Source: Bog-473 sp963737745 (GTDB lineage: Bacteria > Actinomycetota > Acidimicrobiia > Acidimicrobiales > RAAP-2). From it: 64,000 bases of DNA. Under the pieces are notes generated by a model. It did not search any database, was not told the DNA's origin, and worked only from the letters and a program-made list of their open reading frames with translations. Within the stretch, counting starts at the first letter, position 1. Each line of letters begins with the position of its first letter. The translations under genes were made by a program, and so were the position numbers. Shown in pieces: positions 6,984-15,953 of this stretch. Location: positions 186,001 to 250,000 of the forward strand of contig CAVTTR010000005.1 of NCBI GenBank assembly GCA_963737745.1, given 5' to 3'.

Positions 6984-9900
6984 TCAACCTGACGGTTCGG
7001 CGGTGGCGAGCGAGCTCGTGGTCGTCGAGGTGTTGCCAGTCGATTTGCTGCTCTTGCTCTTCGACGGCACCGTGGTCGTTGTCGTCGTACTCGCCCCCGT
7101 GGCCGACCCTAGCGCTTGCTGCGCATTGGTGACTTGCTGCTGCATGGCGTTGATATCGCTTTGGAAACCGCCGAGGTCGCCTGCCGCAAGTGCCTTCAGG
7201 GCGTTTTGGTAATCGGCTTGCGCCGCCGCCAGGTCCTGCTGCACGGCCGTGGGAACCGAGCCGCTCCCCGGGGTCGTCCCTGAGCCGCCCCCTGAGGAGT
7301 TTCCGGGCGTCGAGACAGGGACGTTGAGCAGGCTGGTCAAGGTGGCGGACAGTGTGGACTTCACCACCACCTTTTGCCCCAGCACACCGATGACATCGGT
7401 CAGTTGCGGAAGCGGGTTGGAGGACGATGCCACGTACAGGGGACGCAGGTAGATGATGGACTGACCAACCGGAACCATGAGCGTGTTACCCAGGAGCACC
7501 TCCGAGCCGTGTTGGTCGTAGAGCGTGATGTCCGATGAGACGGTGGGATTGGCTTGAATTTTCTGATCGGCGTTGGCAGGGCCAACGGTGCCCTGGGGTG
7601 TTTGGTACACAGTGAGACCCCCGTAGTCCTGCGGGTCAGACGTGGCAATCATGAACGCACTGAGGTTCAGGTTGTTCGAGCCCGATGAATTCGACTGCGA
7701 TGCCGGCACATAGGCATCGGTAACCGTGTACGTCTGAGCGGATGAACCGGGCAATGCCGTCACTTGGTACAGCGGCGCCATACGCGCCGAGCTCTGGGAG
7801 ATCACCTGTCCTTCTTGATTGAGCGTGTCCTGTACCTGCAGTGCCTGGGACTGAGTCCCCGCGCCGGCTGTCGGGGAGAGTTGCCAGGCGTTGCTTTCCG
7901 AATAGAACTGCGAGGTGGACGTGAGGTGATAGCGACCGTAAATGGCGGATTGGATTGAGAACATGTCCGGGGGATACCGCAGGTGAGCCTGCAACGAGGG
8001 GCTCATCTTCGACAAAGGCGTGAACATGTGCGGGAACGCGGCCTCGTAGGCCTGGAGTATTGGGTCGTTCCGATCGACGTCGTAGAACGTCGTTTGGCCT
8101 GAGTACGCGTTGATAACCACCTTGACCGAGTTACGCACGTAGTTGTAACTGCCGGGCAAACTGCTCCCGGCCGCCACCTGCTGCGTATTGGCGTTCTCCG
8201 AATAGGGATACTGGTTGGTCGTCGTGTAGCCGTCGACGACCCAATAAATCTGACCGTCGCTCACCACCGCGTAAGGGTCCTGATTGAAGGTGAGGAACGG
8301 GGCTGCCTTCTGCGCGATCTGTACGGGGTCCCGCACGAACATGATCCGCGACTTGCTGGTGATCTGACTGGAGATGAGGAAGTTGAAGTCGCCCAGACGA
8401 AGGGCGAACACGGCCCGCGTCAGCAGCGATGTGATCTGGACGCCGCCCGTGGCTTCCTTGCCCGAGTAATGGCTCTCCACATTGCTCTTGCTCGTCTGGT
8501 AGTCCACTTCGGATTGCTTGGTGTTGGCCACGACGTAGCCCGAGTCCCCGCTGGCGAAGTAGACGTTGGGCTGGGTGATCTTGGGGAGCCCATTCGTTGA
8601 ATTCGGCGGCACGTCCTTTATCCCATACACCGGGTTGCCGTTTGATTGAGCCTGGTTGGCCAGGGCCACCACGGCGCCCTCGCCATGAGTGAACTGAAGA
8701 TGCAGGTTGACCCACGACTGCGAGGGAAGTTTCGATGGCGAGACCTCGCGCACACCAATGAGGACGGGGGTCACCTGCCCGTCGATCGTGTAACGGTCTA
8801 CGCCGAGCGACGGAAACGTGTAGTACGACTGAATCCTTTGTTGCTGGTCGAACGTCTGCAGAGTGATCGAGTCGTCAGGGTCCCACAACCTGATGTTGTT
8901 CAGGGTCTGCGCCGAATTCACCACATCCGCCGATGTGATCTTGGTGGTGGCGCTCACGCTCTTGACCTTCACATTGTTCAGGTCGTAGGCGGCGCGGGTC
9001 GCTTGTATGTTGCGCTTTATGTAAGGGGCTTCGAGCGAGGCCTGATTCGGCGTGACTTTCAAGGTCTGCAGCAAGGCGGGATAGATGACGCCAACGACGA
9101 GGGCCACGAACGCCCATATCCCCACGGCCAGGACCGGCAAGGTCCAACCCTGACGGCGGATGTTGAACAGCAGAATCACCGCAGCAAAGATTGAGACAAC
9201 GACGAGCAACAGCAATGCCGGCAGCCGGGCGTGCACATCCGTGTAGCCGGCCCCGTTGACATACCCGTCGTGCGAGTTCACCAAGCCCCAGCGCTGAAGG
9301 ACGTACCCCGCCGCTTTGGTCAGCGCAATCAGTGCTCCGAGAACCGAGAGGTGCGCCTTGACCGTGGGCCGCACCCGAGGGATCCCGCGTTGTTGCAAGA
9401 TCCCGCCGTTGAGATAGTGAAAGAGCGTCGACACGACGAGCGTCACGATCAGGATGGCTAGCGTCCAGTCGACGATGAAATTCAAGAACGGCAACTTGAA
9501 GACGTAGAAACCGATGTCCTTGCCGAACTGCGGGTCCTTGCTGCCAAAATTGCCACCATGGCGAAAGAGGATCCAGTTCTGCCATTCCCCGATGGTTCCC
9601 GATGCGGCGATCAGCGCCATCACGATGGCCAGCGCAATGTAAAGGCGTCCCGCGTAGGGCCGCACGATTTGCTGGTAGCGGCGGACGAACTCGTCCTTTT
9701 GCACGGCGTCGATGTCCTCGGTCGCCAGGCGATCGCAGACGACCAGATTGACCCACATCACGACAAAGAAGATCGCCCCGAAGACGCCGAAGAGCCCGAT
9801 CTTCACCACTAAAAGGGTGGAAAAGACGTCGTGGTAGCCAACCGACGAGAACCAGAGCCCATCGGTGTAGATGCTGGCCAGGGTGCGCAGCGATGCCAAC

Positions 9901-9998
9901 AGAATGATGAAGACGACAATGGCGCCGATAATCCACCACCGTGCTCGCCGACGCGAGCGTGGCGAGCGTGGGGTGGAAAGGTCCTTGGGGGTACGCAC
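6984..9998 (-). CDS. UPF0182 family multi-pass membrane protein
   Basis: 1004 residues from a GTG at 9998. The N-terminal ~310 residues hold about seven transmembrane segments (for example WWIIGAIVVFIILLASLRTL and FGVFGAIFFVVMWVNLVVC). A large extracytoplasmic region follows with the UPF0182 signatures (VDRYTIDGQVTPVLIGVREV; NYVRNSVKVVINAYSGQTTF; DPILQAYEAAFPHMFTPLSK). The C-terminal ~120 residues are a Gly/Ser/Thr-rich linker with a helical part and an STTTTTT run. The size matches actinobacterial and cyanobacterial members. The molecular role of the family is unknown; envelope localisation is clear. No strong ribosome site is visible, so leaderless initiation is possible. Confidence 0.93.
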   Translation of the reverse strand: MRTPKDLSTPRSPRSRRRARWWIIGAIVVFIILLASLRTLASIYTDGLWFSSVGYHDVFSTLLVVKIGLFGVFGAIFFVVMWVNLVVCDRLATEDIDAVQKDEFVRRYQQIVRPYAGRLYIALAIVMALIAASGTIGEWQNWILFRHGGNFGSKDPQFGKDIGFYVFKLPFLNFIVDWTLAILIVTLVVSTLFHYLNGGILQQRGIPRVRPTVKAHLSVLGALIALTKAAGYVLQRWGLVNSHDGYVNGAGYTDVHARLPALLLLVVVSIFAAVILLFNIRRQGWTLPVLAVGIWAFVALVVGVIYPALLQTLKVTPNQASLEAPYIKRNIQATRAAYDLNNVKVKSVSATTKITSADVVNSAQTLNNIRLWDPDDSITLQTFDQQQRIQSYYTFPSLGVDRYTIDGQVTPVLIGVREVSPSKLPSQSWVNLHLQFTHGEGAVVALANQAQSNGNPVYGIKDVPPNSTNGLPKITQPNVYFASGDSGYVVANTKQSEVDYQTSKSNVESHYSGKEATGGVQITSLLTRAVFALRLGDFNFLISSQITSKSRIMFVRDPVQIAQKAAPFLTFNQDPYAVVSDGQIYWVVDGYTTTNQYPYSENANTQQVAAGSSLPGSYNYVRNSVKVVINAYSGQTTFYDVDRNDPILQAYEAAFPHMFTPLSKMSPSLQAHLRYPPDMFSIQSAIYGRYHLTSTSQFYSESNAWQLSPTAGAGTQSQALQVQDTLNQEGQVISQSSARMAPLYQVTALPGSSAQTYTVTDAYVPASQSNSSGSNNLNLSAFMIATSDPQDYGGLTVYQTPQGTVGPANADQKIQANPTVSSDITLYDQHGSEVLLGNTLMVPVGQSIIYLRPLYVASSSNPLPQLTDVIGVLGQKVVVKSTLSATLTSLLNVPVSTPGNSSGGGSGTTPGSGSVPTAVQQDLAAAQADYQNALKALAAGDLGGFQSDINAMQQQVTNAQQALGSATGASTTTTTTVPSKSKSSKSTGNTSTTTSSLATAEPSG

Positions 9999-10044
9999 GG
10001 GGGCGAGCCTAACGTCCGGCGCCCCTTGGCCCCGGTCTAGTGAT

Positions 10045-11755
10045 TTATTGGTCTACCGGCGTCACCAGACAACGGCAGCCCGAGTGGGCCGGCGGATAGG
10101 CATGCCCGGTCGGGAATCCTTCAGCGAGAGGCACGGCTCCGGCCAGGGCGTTGTCGTCACAGTCCGAGCACCCGGTCGACGAGGTCATGACCCAGCGCAC
10201 CATTCCGTCCGACGACGCCGCAGCGGCCACCCCGGCGGAGAACGCTTGCACGGCGAAGTCGCCCACCAGCCGTTCGATGCGCTCACCCCGCCATTCGCGA
10301 AAGGCTGCCCCGACGCGGTCGCTCACTTCTTCTCCGGCATCGGTGCCGTCGGCGATGCGTCGACGCAACATCGTCACTACCGTTCGAGCTAAACCGGCGG
10401 CGGCTTGCTCGACTGCCCCGTTTGCTGTGGCTTGATCCCTCCGCCCCGCCGCCGAAGACAGACCCGGCGCCGAAAGCGTCGCCCAGGTGACCCTGGGCGG
10501 CCGAGATGAACGTCGAAAGATGGAGATCCTCGGGACCGAGCAATGCCTCGCCAGCGATGTTCGGTGTGCTCCGCAGCTCATCGAGGAGACGGTTCTGGTC
10601 GTCTCCTAAGGCGCGCTTGATGTGGCGCGACAGTTGGGCGGAAATCGGCGAAAGCAGCGCGTCGCGTCGTGCGATCAGCGCCGCGTCCGGGTTCTCGTCT
10701 TCATCGACCTCGGGCGCTGATGTGGAATCGGCCTCACCCTGAAGGGCGACATCCACATCGATCGACGTTGTCTGATGGCTCTGGACGTGATCGCTCTCGG
10801 TGCCCAGCGGCACGGCTTGCGTGACACCACCCGACTCGCCGCTCGCCGCTCGAATCCGCGCAAACAGCTCGTCCACCGAGGGGGCCACGCCGGCGGAGCC
10901 TCCATCATGGGCGGCCTCTTGGGGCTCACTCTCAGTGTCGCTGCTCTCGCCGCCGTCCGTCCCGTCCACGGCTTCCTGATCGTGGGGTGTGTCTTTCGGC
11001 AGGTGCAACCGAGCCTGATCGGCCGCAGCCAGGGCGGCGGCTCGGGCGTCCTCGTCGGAGCGCTCCAACTGGCCCAGAATTTCGTCCATGGAGGCCCGCG
11101 CCCCTTGGACGGAGGCAGCCATCTCGTCGCGGGCCGCCCGCAATTGCTCGATCTGAATCGACAGTGCACGCCGACGCCCGGCCAGATCCGTCATCAGCCG
11201 TTTGCGGGCCTCTTGGACCTGTTCGAGGAGGGAGCGCCCCTCTTCTTTGGCGCGTGCGATCACCGCGTCACCCTCGGCCAGGGCGTCGAGCCGTATGCGC
11301 TCCACCTCCGCCAACGCCTCTTGGCGGGCGTTGGCCACCATCAGCTCCGCTTCGGCCACACGTTCGGCCGATGCGCCTTCGCTCTGCTCTTGGATCTCAT
11401 TGGCGCGACTTTGCGCCTCGCGCAAGAGCGTGGAGGCGCCCTCCTGGGCCTGCACCACGATTTTTGCCGCCTCGTCATGAGCATGGCGAAGGATCTGGGC
11501 GCTGTGCTGTCCGAGGGAGGCGGAAAGGGTGGCCTCGTCCACCACGGGATGGGCCGCTCGTTCGTCCGCCTCCGCTACGGCAGCTCGTAGTTCCTGCTCT
11601 CGCTCTTCGAAGAGCTCGAGGTTCCGCGCCACCGTCTGGAGGTACGACTTGACTTCGTCGACGTCAAAACCCCGGCGCACAATGGCGAAGGAGTGGCGAG
11701 CGATGTCCGCCGCCGTCAGACGGGTGGAGGAAATGGGTGAACGGCCTTCAGGCAT
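10045..11755 (-). CDS. DivIVA-like coiled-coil protein fused to a Mu gpF-like C-terminal motif (one frame break)
   Basis: From the ATG at 11755, residues 1-50 form a DivIVA-type N-domain (ADIARHSFAIVRRGFDVDEV). About 200 residues of Ala/Glu/Arg coiled coil follow, then a long acidic disordered linker. The C-terminal ~130 residues, in the next frame (VEQAAAGLARTVVTMLRRRI; CSDCDDNALAGAVPLAEGFP; YPPAHSGCRCLVTP), carry the Cys-x2-Cys ... PPAH-x2-CRC pattern of Mu gpF-like head-morphogenesis proteins. The frame changes at a G run (CCCC on the plus strand, 10444-10447); one base less restores a protein of about 570 residues. The neighbours are a YlbL-type protease and UPF0182. Function unknown; a polar or septal scaffold is plausible from the N-domain. 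Confidence 0.7.
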
Positions 11756-11764
11756 GGAGAAAGA

Positions 11765-12937
11765 CTACGGCGCCGCCTGGCTCGGCAGGTGACTGGCGGA
11801 CAATGTGCCTCCGAGGCGCTTCAGTATCGACAAGGCCTGGTCGAGGGTGGACACCGCATAGACGTGGAGTTGCGGGGTGGCCTTGGACATCGCCGCCTTG
11901 TACTCCTGGGGCGGCACGAAGAAGACGGTGGCTCCCGCCCGTTCGACGGCGACCGTCTTTTGAGGCACGCCGCCCACGTCACCCACCGCCCCGCTGGCAT
12001 CGATCGTCCCGGTCGCCGCAACCGTGCGGCCCCCCGTGAGATGACCCCCGGAGAGCTTGTCGATGATGCCCAACGTCATGGACAGCCCGGCCGACGGACC
12101 GCCGATGTCGACCGTATTGACCCTCACGTTGACCGGGAAATCCCAGGATTGCTGGGTGTTGGGATCGATGCCCAGGTAGGCCGTTGGCTTTCCCAGACCG
12201 CATCCACCGTCGGTCAGCCCCTTGGGCGGGGCTCCCAAAGTGATCGATCGCTGGACAGTGGGACCGCTCACGAAAGCGCCCGACGCCTTGACCGAGGACA
12301 TTTCTACCGAGAGGGTGGCTTCGGTGCCTGGCTTTAGACCATGGAGTGCGCTGACCAGTGAGCAGTCGTCCGTGACTGGGGTTTTGTTCACCGCGGTGAT
12401 GACCTGTGCCACCTTGAGGACGTGAGAAGCCGGGGATCCCGGCGCGATCCCAAAGACCAGCGCCCCCGCATCGCGTTCCTTTGGTGTGTACCCGAGATAC
12501 GTCAGTGCCGCCGCCTTCGCTTGCGACTGGGCCTGGCTCATCTCCAAGAATCCCTGCGGAGCCAACTGATCCGGCGGCGTGGAGGGGCCGAGTAAGGCAG
12601 CTGAGGGAACGACCTGGCTGTCGGACGACAGGTAGCGCTCCTGCAGGTACGTCAACGCGGTGAGCGGTTTCACGAAGACATCCGTGAGAAGGATGTTGCC
12701 TGAAAGCGGGTGATCGAGCTTGGACGGAACCGTGATGAAAGAGGTCACCGGCGAGGCATCCCCTGGGGACAGGGCGTAGTAGTCGACGTTCCAGCGACCG
12801 AGCACCAGCGTCGCTGCCACCAGGAGGGCAGCCACCGACGCCAGGACGAAGGGCCAACGTCGGCGCCGCATGGGAGGCGGCGCGTGCAGGCTCGATCGGG
12901 AGGGGATGACCTCGGCCTCCCCGGCGGTATTCGTCGT
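11765..12937 (-). CDS. YlbL-type PDZ and Lon-like serine protease
   Basis: About 390 residues with one N-terminal membrane anchor (PFVLASVAALLVAATLVLG). A PDZ-like domain follows (GALVFGIAPGSPASHVLKVA), then a Lon/S16-type protease domain at the C-terminus. The catalytic Ser lies in DIGGPSAGLSMTLGI and the Lys in VPQKTVAVERAG, the Ser-Lys dyad of S16 peptidases. The active domain is predicted to be outside the membrane. Starts at 12937, 12946 or 12979 are possible; the first gives the least overlap with the divergent HEAT gene. The family is conserved in Firmicutes and Actinobacteria and processes envelope proteins in some; substrates here are unknown. Confidence 0.9.
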   Translation of the reverse strand, partial: TTNTAGEAEVIPSRSSLHAPPPMRRRRWPFVLASVAALLVAATLVLGRWNVDYYALSPGDASPVTSFITVPSKLDHPLSGNILLTDVFVKPLTALTYLQERYLSSDSQVVPSAALLGPSTPPDQLAPQGFLEMSQAQSQAKAAALTYLGYTPKERDAGALVFGIAPGSPASHVLKVAQVITAVNKTPVTDDCSLVSALHGLKPGTEATLSVEMSSVKASGAFVSGPTVQRSITLGAPPKGLTDGGCGLGKPTAYLGIDPNTQQSWDFPVNVRVNTVDIGGPSAGLSMTLGIIDKLSGGHLTGGRTVAATGTIDASGAVGDVGGVPQKTVAVERAGATVFFVPPQEYKAAMSKATPQLHVYAVSTLDQALSILKRLGGTLSASHLPSQAAP

Positions 12938-12938
12938 C

Positions 12939-13613
12939 ATGTCGGCCATACTCGATGAAGTGACCGACGATCCTCCCACGGAACCTGCCGCACCAAGGCG
13001 CGGCGCCGCCGGCCGCCGGAGAAGGGTGATCGCCGCCGGGCACGCCGGCCACGAGGAAACGGCACGGGCCGGATTGGGCGATCGCGACCCTCATGTGCAG
13101 GCCGCGGCGCTCGGTGCGTTGGCCCGATTATCAGCCCTCGCCGTGAGCGACATCATCCACGCCTTGCGCATCGGAGATGCGCCGGTACGCCGGCGGGCAA
13201 CTGATGCCGCGCTCTCGGTACGCGGCGTTGGTTCACGCTCGACCCTCTACGGCGCCATGATCGACGCTCTCTCCGACCCTGATCCGCTGGTCGTGGTGGG
13301 AGCGGCCTGGTTCCTCGCCGAACGTCGGGTCACAGCGGGCGTGGACGCGCTCGTCTCGACGGTCAGCACACACGAGGACGTACGGTGCCGGGAGGCTGCC
13401 GTGGCCGCTTTGGGCGCGATCGGGGATCCCCGTGGATTGACCGCCGTCATCGAGGCGCTCGACGACAAGCCCACCATCCGACGGCGCGCCACCGTGGCCC
13501 TGGCCGGGTTCGACGACCCTCGGGTCGAGCCGGCCCTCCTCCGGTCGGCACAAGACAGGGATTGGCAGGTGCGCCAGGCGGCCGACGAACTGCTCCTCGA
13601 AGAAGAGAGGTAG
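12939..13613 (+). CDS. HEAT-repeat protein
   Basis: 224 residues from the ATG at 12939; a GTG at 12960 is an alternative that removes the overlap with ylbL. After a disordered Arg/Pro-rich N-terminus the protein consists of five to six HEAT-like helical repeats (REAAVAALGAIGDPRGLTAV; RRRATVALAGFDDPRVEPAL; WQVRQAADELLLEEE). Such repeats form alpha-solenoids for protein binding; no PBS-lyase activity is implied. It is divergent from ylbL and convergent with the MreB-like gene, whose stop is only ~70 bases away. Partner unknown. Confidence 0.8.
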   Translation: MSAILDEVTDDPPTEPAAPRRGAAGRRRRVIAAGHAGHEETARAGLGDRDPHVQAAALGALARLSALAVSDIIHALRIGDAPVRRRATDAALSVRGVGSRSTLYGAMIDALSDPDPLVVVGAAWFLAERRVTAGVDALVSTVSTHEDVRCREAAVAALGAIGDPRGLTAVIEALDDKPTIRRRATVALAGFDDPRVEPALLRSAQDRDWQVRQAADELLLEEER

Positions 13614-13628
13614 TCGCGCTGTCGGCCG

Positions 13629-13688
13629 TGACCCAGTCGGCCGGTGACCCAGTCGGCCGGTGACCCAGTCGCCCCGTGACTCAGTCGT
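13629..13688. repeat. 16-bp tandem repeat at the HEAT/mreB junction
   Basis: TGACCCAGTCGGCCGG occurs at 13629-13644 and 13645-13660, followed by two diverged copies to 13688. The array sits between two convergent genes and overlaps the stop codon of the MreB-like gene. Each copy carries a TGA. It may derive from slippage at the gene end. Confidence 0.8.
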
Positions 13689-14682
13689 CGTCGGTGAAAA
13701 GACGCTTGAGGCGGTCGAACGACTCGAGGCATTGTCCCGCACCCTGTACGACACACTCAAGGGGGGCGTCCACCAGGTGCACGGGAACAGCCGTGGCGTC
13801 GGCCAGTCGTTGGATCACCCCGCGGAGCAAGGCGCCACCGCCGGTGAGGTGGACGCCTTGGAACATGATGTCCTGCGCCAATTCGGGTGCCGCCTCGCCC
13901 AGGCAGGTGGCGGCGGCATCGATCACCTGGGTCACGTTCTCCTCCAGGGCCGACCGCACCTCCGCGGGTGACAACACGACGATTTTGGGGCGGCCCGTCG
14001 CCACCTCGCGGCCGCGGATCTCAGCTCCCTGCTCACCCGGGTACGCAAAGGCAGAACCGATGGCGTGCTTTATCGCCTCGGCCGTGCGCTCGCCGATCGC
14101 CACCCCGTGCGCGTGACGGACGTAGGCCTGAATGGAGGCGTCGAAATCGAACCCGCCACAGCGCAGCGCGCGCACGGCTACGACGCCGCCCAGAGATATG
14201 ACGGCCATTTCGGATGTCCCGCCGCCAATGTCGACCACCATGTTGCCCACAGGCTCATGAATGGCGAGGCCGGCCCCGATGGCCGCCGCCATGGGTTGTT
14301 CAATGAGAAAACAGGCCGACGCGCCCGCACGCCGCGTCGCCTCTTTCACGGCGCGTCGCTCGACCGCGGTGATGGCGGATGGGACACAGATCAACACCTT
14401 GGGTCGATTCAGCCGGCTCACGCCCACCCGGTGCAACAAGACGCTGAGCATCCGTTCGGTCACCTCGAAGTCGGTGATGGCCCCACCTCGTAGGGGTCGC
14501 TCCGCCACGATGTAGCCCGGCGTCCGCCCGATCATCTGCCAGGCGTCGGTCCCAATGGCGAGGACTTCGCGCGTGCGCGAATCGAGTGCCACCACGGTCG
14601 GCTCGTTGAGCACAAGGCCCTTGCCTTTGGCGTATACCAACGTGTTGGCCGTCCCGAGGTCAATGGCCAGGTCTCGTGACAT
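13681..14682 (-). CDS. mreB: MreB/Mbl-like actin homologue
   Basis: 333 residues, close to the usual MreB length. It carries the actin-fold phosphate-1 loop (DLAIDLGTANTLVYAKGKG), the phosphate-2 motif (NMVVDIGGGTSEMAVISLGG), the middle motif (LIEQPMAAAIGAGL) and the adenosine motif (VHLTGGGALLRGVIQRL). MreB polymerises at the membrane and guides wall synthesis in rods. No mreC, mreD or rodA is next to it; its neighbours are a HEAT protein and a degenerate HtrA. It could also be one of the extra MreB-like paralogues found in some actinobacteria. ATG at 14682 is the natural start. Confidence 0.92.
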   Translation of the reverse strand: MSRDLAIDLGTANTLVYAKGKGLVLNEPTVVALDSRTREVLAIGTDAWQMIGRTPGYIVAERPLRGGAITDFEVTERMLSVLLHRVGVSRLNRPKVLICVPSAITAVERRAVKEATRRAGASACFLIEQPMAAAIGAGLAIHEPVGNMVVDIGGGTSEMAVISLGGVVAVRALRCGGFDFDASIQAYVRHAHGVAIGERTAEAIKHAIGSAFAYPGEQGAEIRGREVATGRPKIVVLSPAEVRSALEENVTQVIDAAATCLGEAAPELAQDIMFQGVHLTGGGALLRGVIQRLADATAVPVHLVDAPLECVVQGAGQCLESFDRLKRLFTDDD

Positions 14683-14753
14683 CGTGGCCTCATGGTACGG
14701 CCGGCCAGCGACCCCGACTGCATTTCCGGCTCTTTCATCGGTAGCCTCGGTGT

Positions 14754-15944
14754 GTGACCCCTACGCCTGAGGAGCCACGGGAAGAGGGACCGGACAAGGA
14801 AAATTCGGCCAAATCCCCCTTTGACGCCGAGCCCGATTTGCGCGGCTGGATCGACCCTGACGACCGGCTGTGGCGCCACCCGAGCGAGCTGGCGGCGCGC
14901 GCCACACGGGCCGTCGGCACGCGTCCGATCCTCTCTCGCCATCCCCGGGCCACCGTGTGTATCGGTGCGGCTGCGACCCTCGCCGCTGTGGCGTGGGCCA
15001 TCGTGCTGCTGTCCCCTCCGTCCGATCACATCGGCCTCTCGACCTCCGCCGACAGCGCATCCGACGTCTCGGTGACCACGTTGGCCGTCCGGGGCGCGCC
15101 GGTTCCCGCCTTGGCCCAGTCCGCCGGCCATTCGGTGGTGCAACTGAGGGCTGCCACAAACCACGGCGTCGTCTCTTTGGTCGGGGTGGCCGTGGCCGAA
15201 GGAGGCTTGGTGGCGACGACGGCCGACGGCCTGGCGGGGCTGCGCCGGATCTCCATGGTCAGCACGAACGGTCGCCTTCTCAAGGCCTCGGTAATCGGCG
15301 TCGACGACGCCTCGGACGTGGCTCTGATCAGCGTGCCCGACGACGTCCCGGTGGCTCCATTCGCCGACGACGCAGCACTGTCGGAAGGAAACGCCGCCAT
15401 GACGTTGAGCGTGGCATCTCGGGTCAATGGCTCCCTGACGCTGCACTGCCAGGACGGGACGCTGACCGGGATCGACACGGAGATCCCCGCCGGATGGGCC
15501 AAAGGCATGCCCGCACTTACCTCGGCCGTGACCCCGGTAAACGAGCAGCCCGGCGACCCCTTGTTGAATCAGGAGGGCCAAGTGATTGGCCTCCTCTACA
15601 CCGCCGGTTCATCCTCCGCCTACCTTCCGACCCGGCTCGTGCTGGGCGTGGCCGACGACCTGCGCTCTACCGGTCGGGTCGTTCACGGCTGGTTGGGCGT
15701 CCAGGGCTCAACCGCTCCGGGGACCGTGGGGGCCCGTGTGGCCGCGCTCATGGCGGGGAGTCCCGCTACGGGCCTCCTCCAGCCGGGCGACGTGGTCGTG
15801 GCCGTGGATTCGACGCCCATCCGCTCCATGGCGGACCTGCGGGCCAGCCTGTATGTGACGGCGCCGAAGTCGACCATCGGCCTCTCCGTTCTCGACGGCA
15901 CGTCGACCCACGTCGTCGACGTGACCTTGGGCGCCTCGCCCTAG
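14754..15944 (+). CDS. Degenerate HtrA-like (trypsin fold plus PDZ) membrane protein
   Basis: 396 residues with a cytosolic N-terminus (~70 residues), one membrane segment (AAATLAAVAWAIVLLSP), a trypsin-like domain and a C-terminal PDZ domain (GVQGSTAPGTVGARVAALMA; LLQPGDVVVAVDSTPIRSMA). The layout is that of HtrA/DegS, but catalytic residues are missing. The usual TNxHVV is TTADGL, and the GNSGGP serine motif is reduced to QPGDPLLNQEGQ. Only the Asp strand (DDASDVALISV) is recognisable. It is therefore probably a non-proteolytic binding or sensor protein. GTG at 14754. It is followed 9 bases later by the zincin-like gene, likely in one transcript. Confidence 0.85.
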   Translation: MTPTPEEPREEGPDKENSAKSPFDAEPDLRGWIDPDDRLWRHPSELAARATRAVGTRPILSRHPRATVCIGAAATLAAVAWAIVLLSPPSDHIGLSTSADSASDVSVTTLAVRGAPVPALAQSAGHSVVQLRAATNHGVVSLVGVAVAEGGLVATTADGLAGLRRISMVSTNGRLLKASVIGVDDASDVALISVPDDVPVAPFADDAALSEGNAAMTLSVASRVNGSLTLHCQDGTLTGIDTEIPAGWAKGMPALTSAVTPVNEQPGDPLLNQEGQVIGLLYTAGSSSAYLPTRLVLGVADDLRSTGRVVHGWLGVQGSTAPGTVGARVAALMAGSPATGLLQPGDVVVAVDSTPIRSMADLRASLYVTAPKSTIGLSVLDGTSTHVVDVTLGASP

Positions 15945-15953
15945 CATGAAGGC

